Origin: Algimonas porphyrae
GTDB taxonomy: Bacteria > Pseudomonadota > Alphaproteobacteria > Caulobacterales > Maricaulaceae
Assembly (NCBI RefSeq): GCF_041429795.1
Contig: NZ_CP163424.1
Span: forward strand, 1,428,001-1,492,000
Direction: 5' to 3'
Length of the DNA stretch: 64,000 nt
Part shown: positions 63,972 through 64,000 of the stretch, in pieces
How the letters are laid out: each line of letters opens with the position of its first letter
Numbering within the stretch: position 1 is the stretch's first letter
Translations under genes and position numbers: made by a program
Notes under the pieces: model-generated
Told to the model about the DNA's origin: nothing
Seen by the model: the letters and a program-made list of their open reading frames with translations, nothing else
Database searches by the model: none

Positions 63972-64000
63972 AACGAGATCGTGATCCGGAGAGAGTCCAT

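Noticed and set aside
53447-64000. A second copy of the tRNA-Arg 3' end as attR
   Set aside because: I found no repeat of the tRNA T-arm and acceptor sequence in the rest of the window; the element's end is probably outside.

Overview
The window is a 64-kb stretch of a high-GC bacterial chromosome. Gene content points to an alphaproteobacterium of the stalked or hyphal type (Caulobacterales / Maricaulales / Hyphomonadaceae-like): a divK-pleD operon, an ELM1-like protein behind greA, a PA0069-type radical SAM protein, a UrcA-family protein, a DinB with the alphaproteobacterial zinc-ribbon head, and a GTTC-N7-GTTC LexA box. I cannot name a genus from sequence alone.

Layout. 1-5.6 kb: the tail of a DUF1838-like gene, the NAD genes nadC and nadB with a TetR/DUF5367 pair lodged between them, a glutathione transferase and a lipoprotein hydrolase. 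5.6-10 kb: a BLUF photoreceptor, an acyltransferase/phosphohistidine-phosphatase pair, then thiC behind what looks like a TPP riboswitch with a very long insertion in P3. 9.9-11.5 kb: a clearly AT-richer block carrying one AAA-type ATPase, abutting the 3' end of thiC, probably acquired horizontally. 11.5-17.4 kb: small lipoproteins (including a near-identical tandem pair), small membrane proteins, a radical SAM protein and a cold-shock gene. 17.4-34 kb: TraB-like protein, amidohydrolase, tRNA-Asp, tRNA-Val, dusA, TauE/SafE transporter, retropepsin-like protease, a divergent CobT, an amino-acid dehydrogenase, dinB, divK-pleD, rpmG, a methyltransferase/NUDIX pair and RNase R. 34-53 kb: mostly housekeeping (def, ferredoxin-type glutamate synthase, YgjP-like protease, etfBA, hybrid kinase, LysR, trxB, greA-ELM1, urcA, P1 peptidase), with a candidate C-rich-loop small RNA at 45.3 kb.

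53.4-64 kb: tRNA-Arg(ACG) is followed at once by a tyrosine recombinase, and then by a minus-strand operon for copper/silver efflux (small Cys/His-rich secreted protein, CusC-, CusB-, CusA- and CusF-like proteins, PepSY protein, acyltransferase) running to the window edge. This has the form of a tRNA-integrated metal-resistance island whose far end lies outside the window.

Working together: the efflux proteins form one tripartite pump plus a periplasmic metallochaperone; DivK and PleD couple cell-cycle phosphorelay to c-di-GMP; EtfBA, NadB/NadC, ThiC and CobT-like proteins are cofactor and electron-transfer functions. No rRNA, insertion sequence or CRISPR array was seen. All calls rest on reading the sequence and remembered family features; no database search was run.
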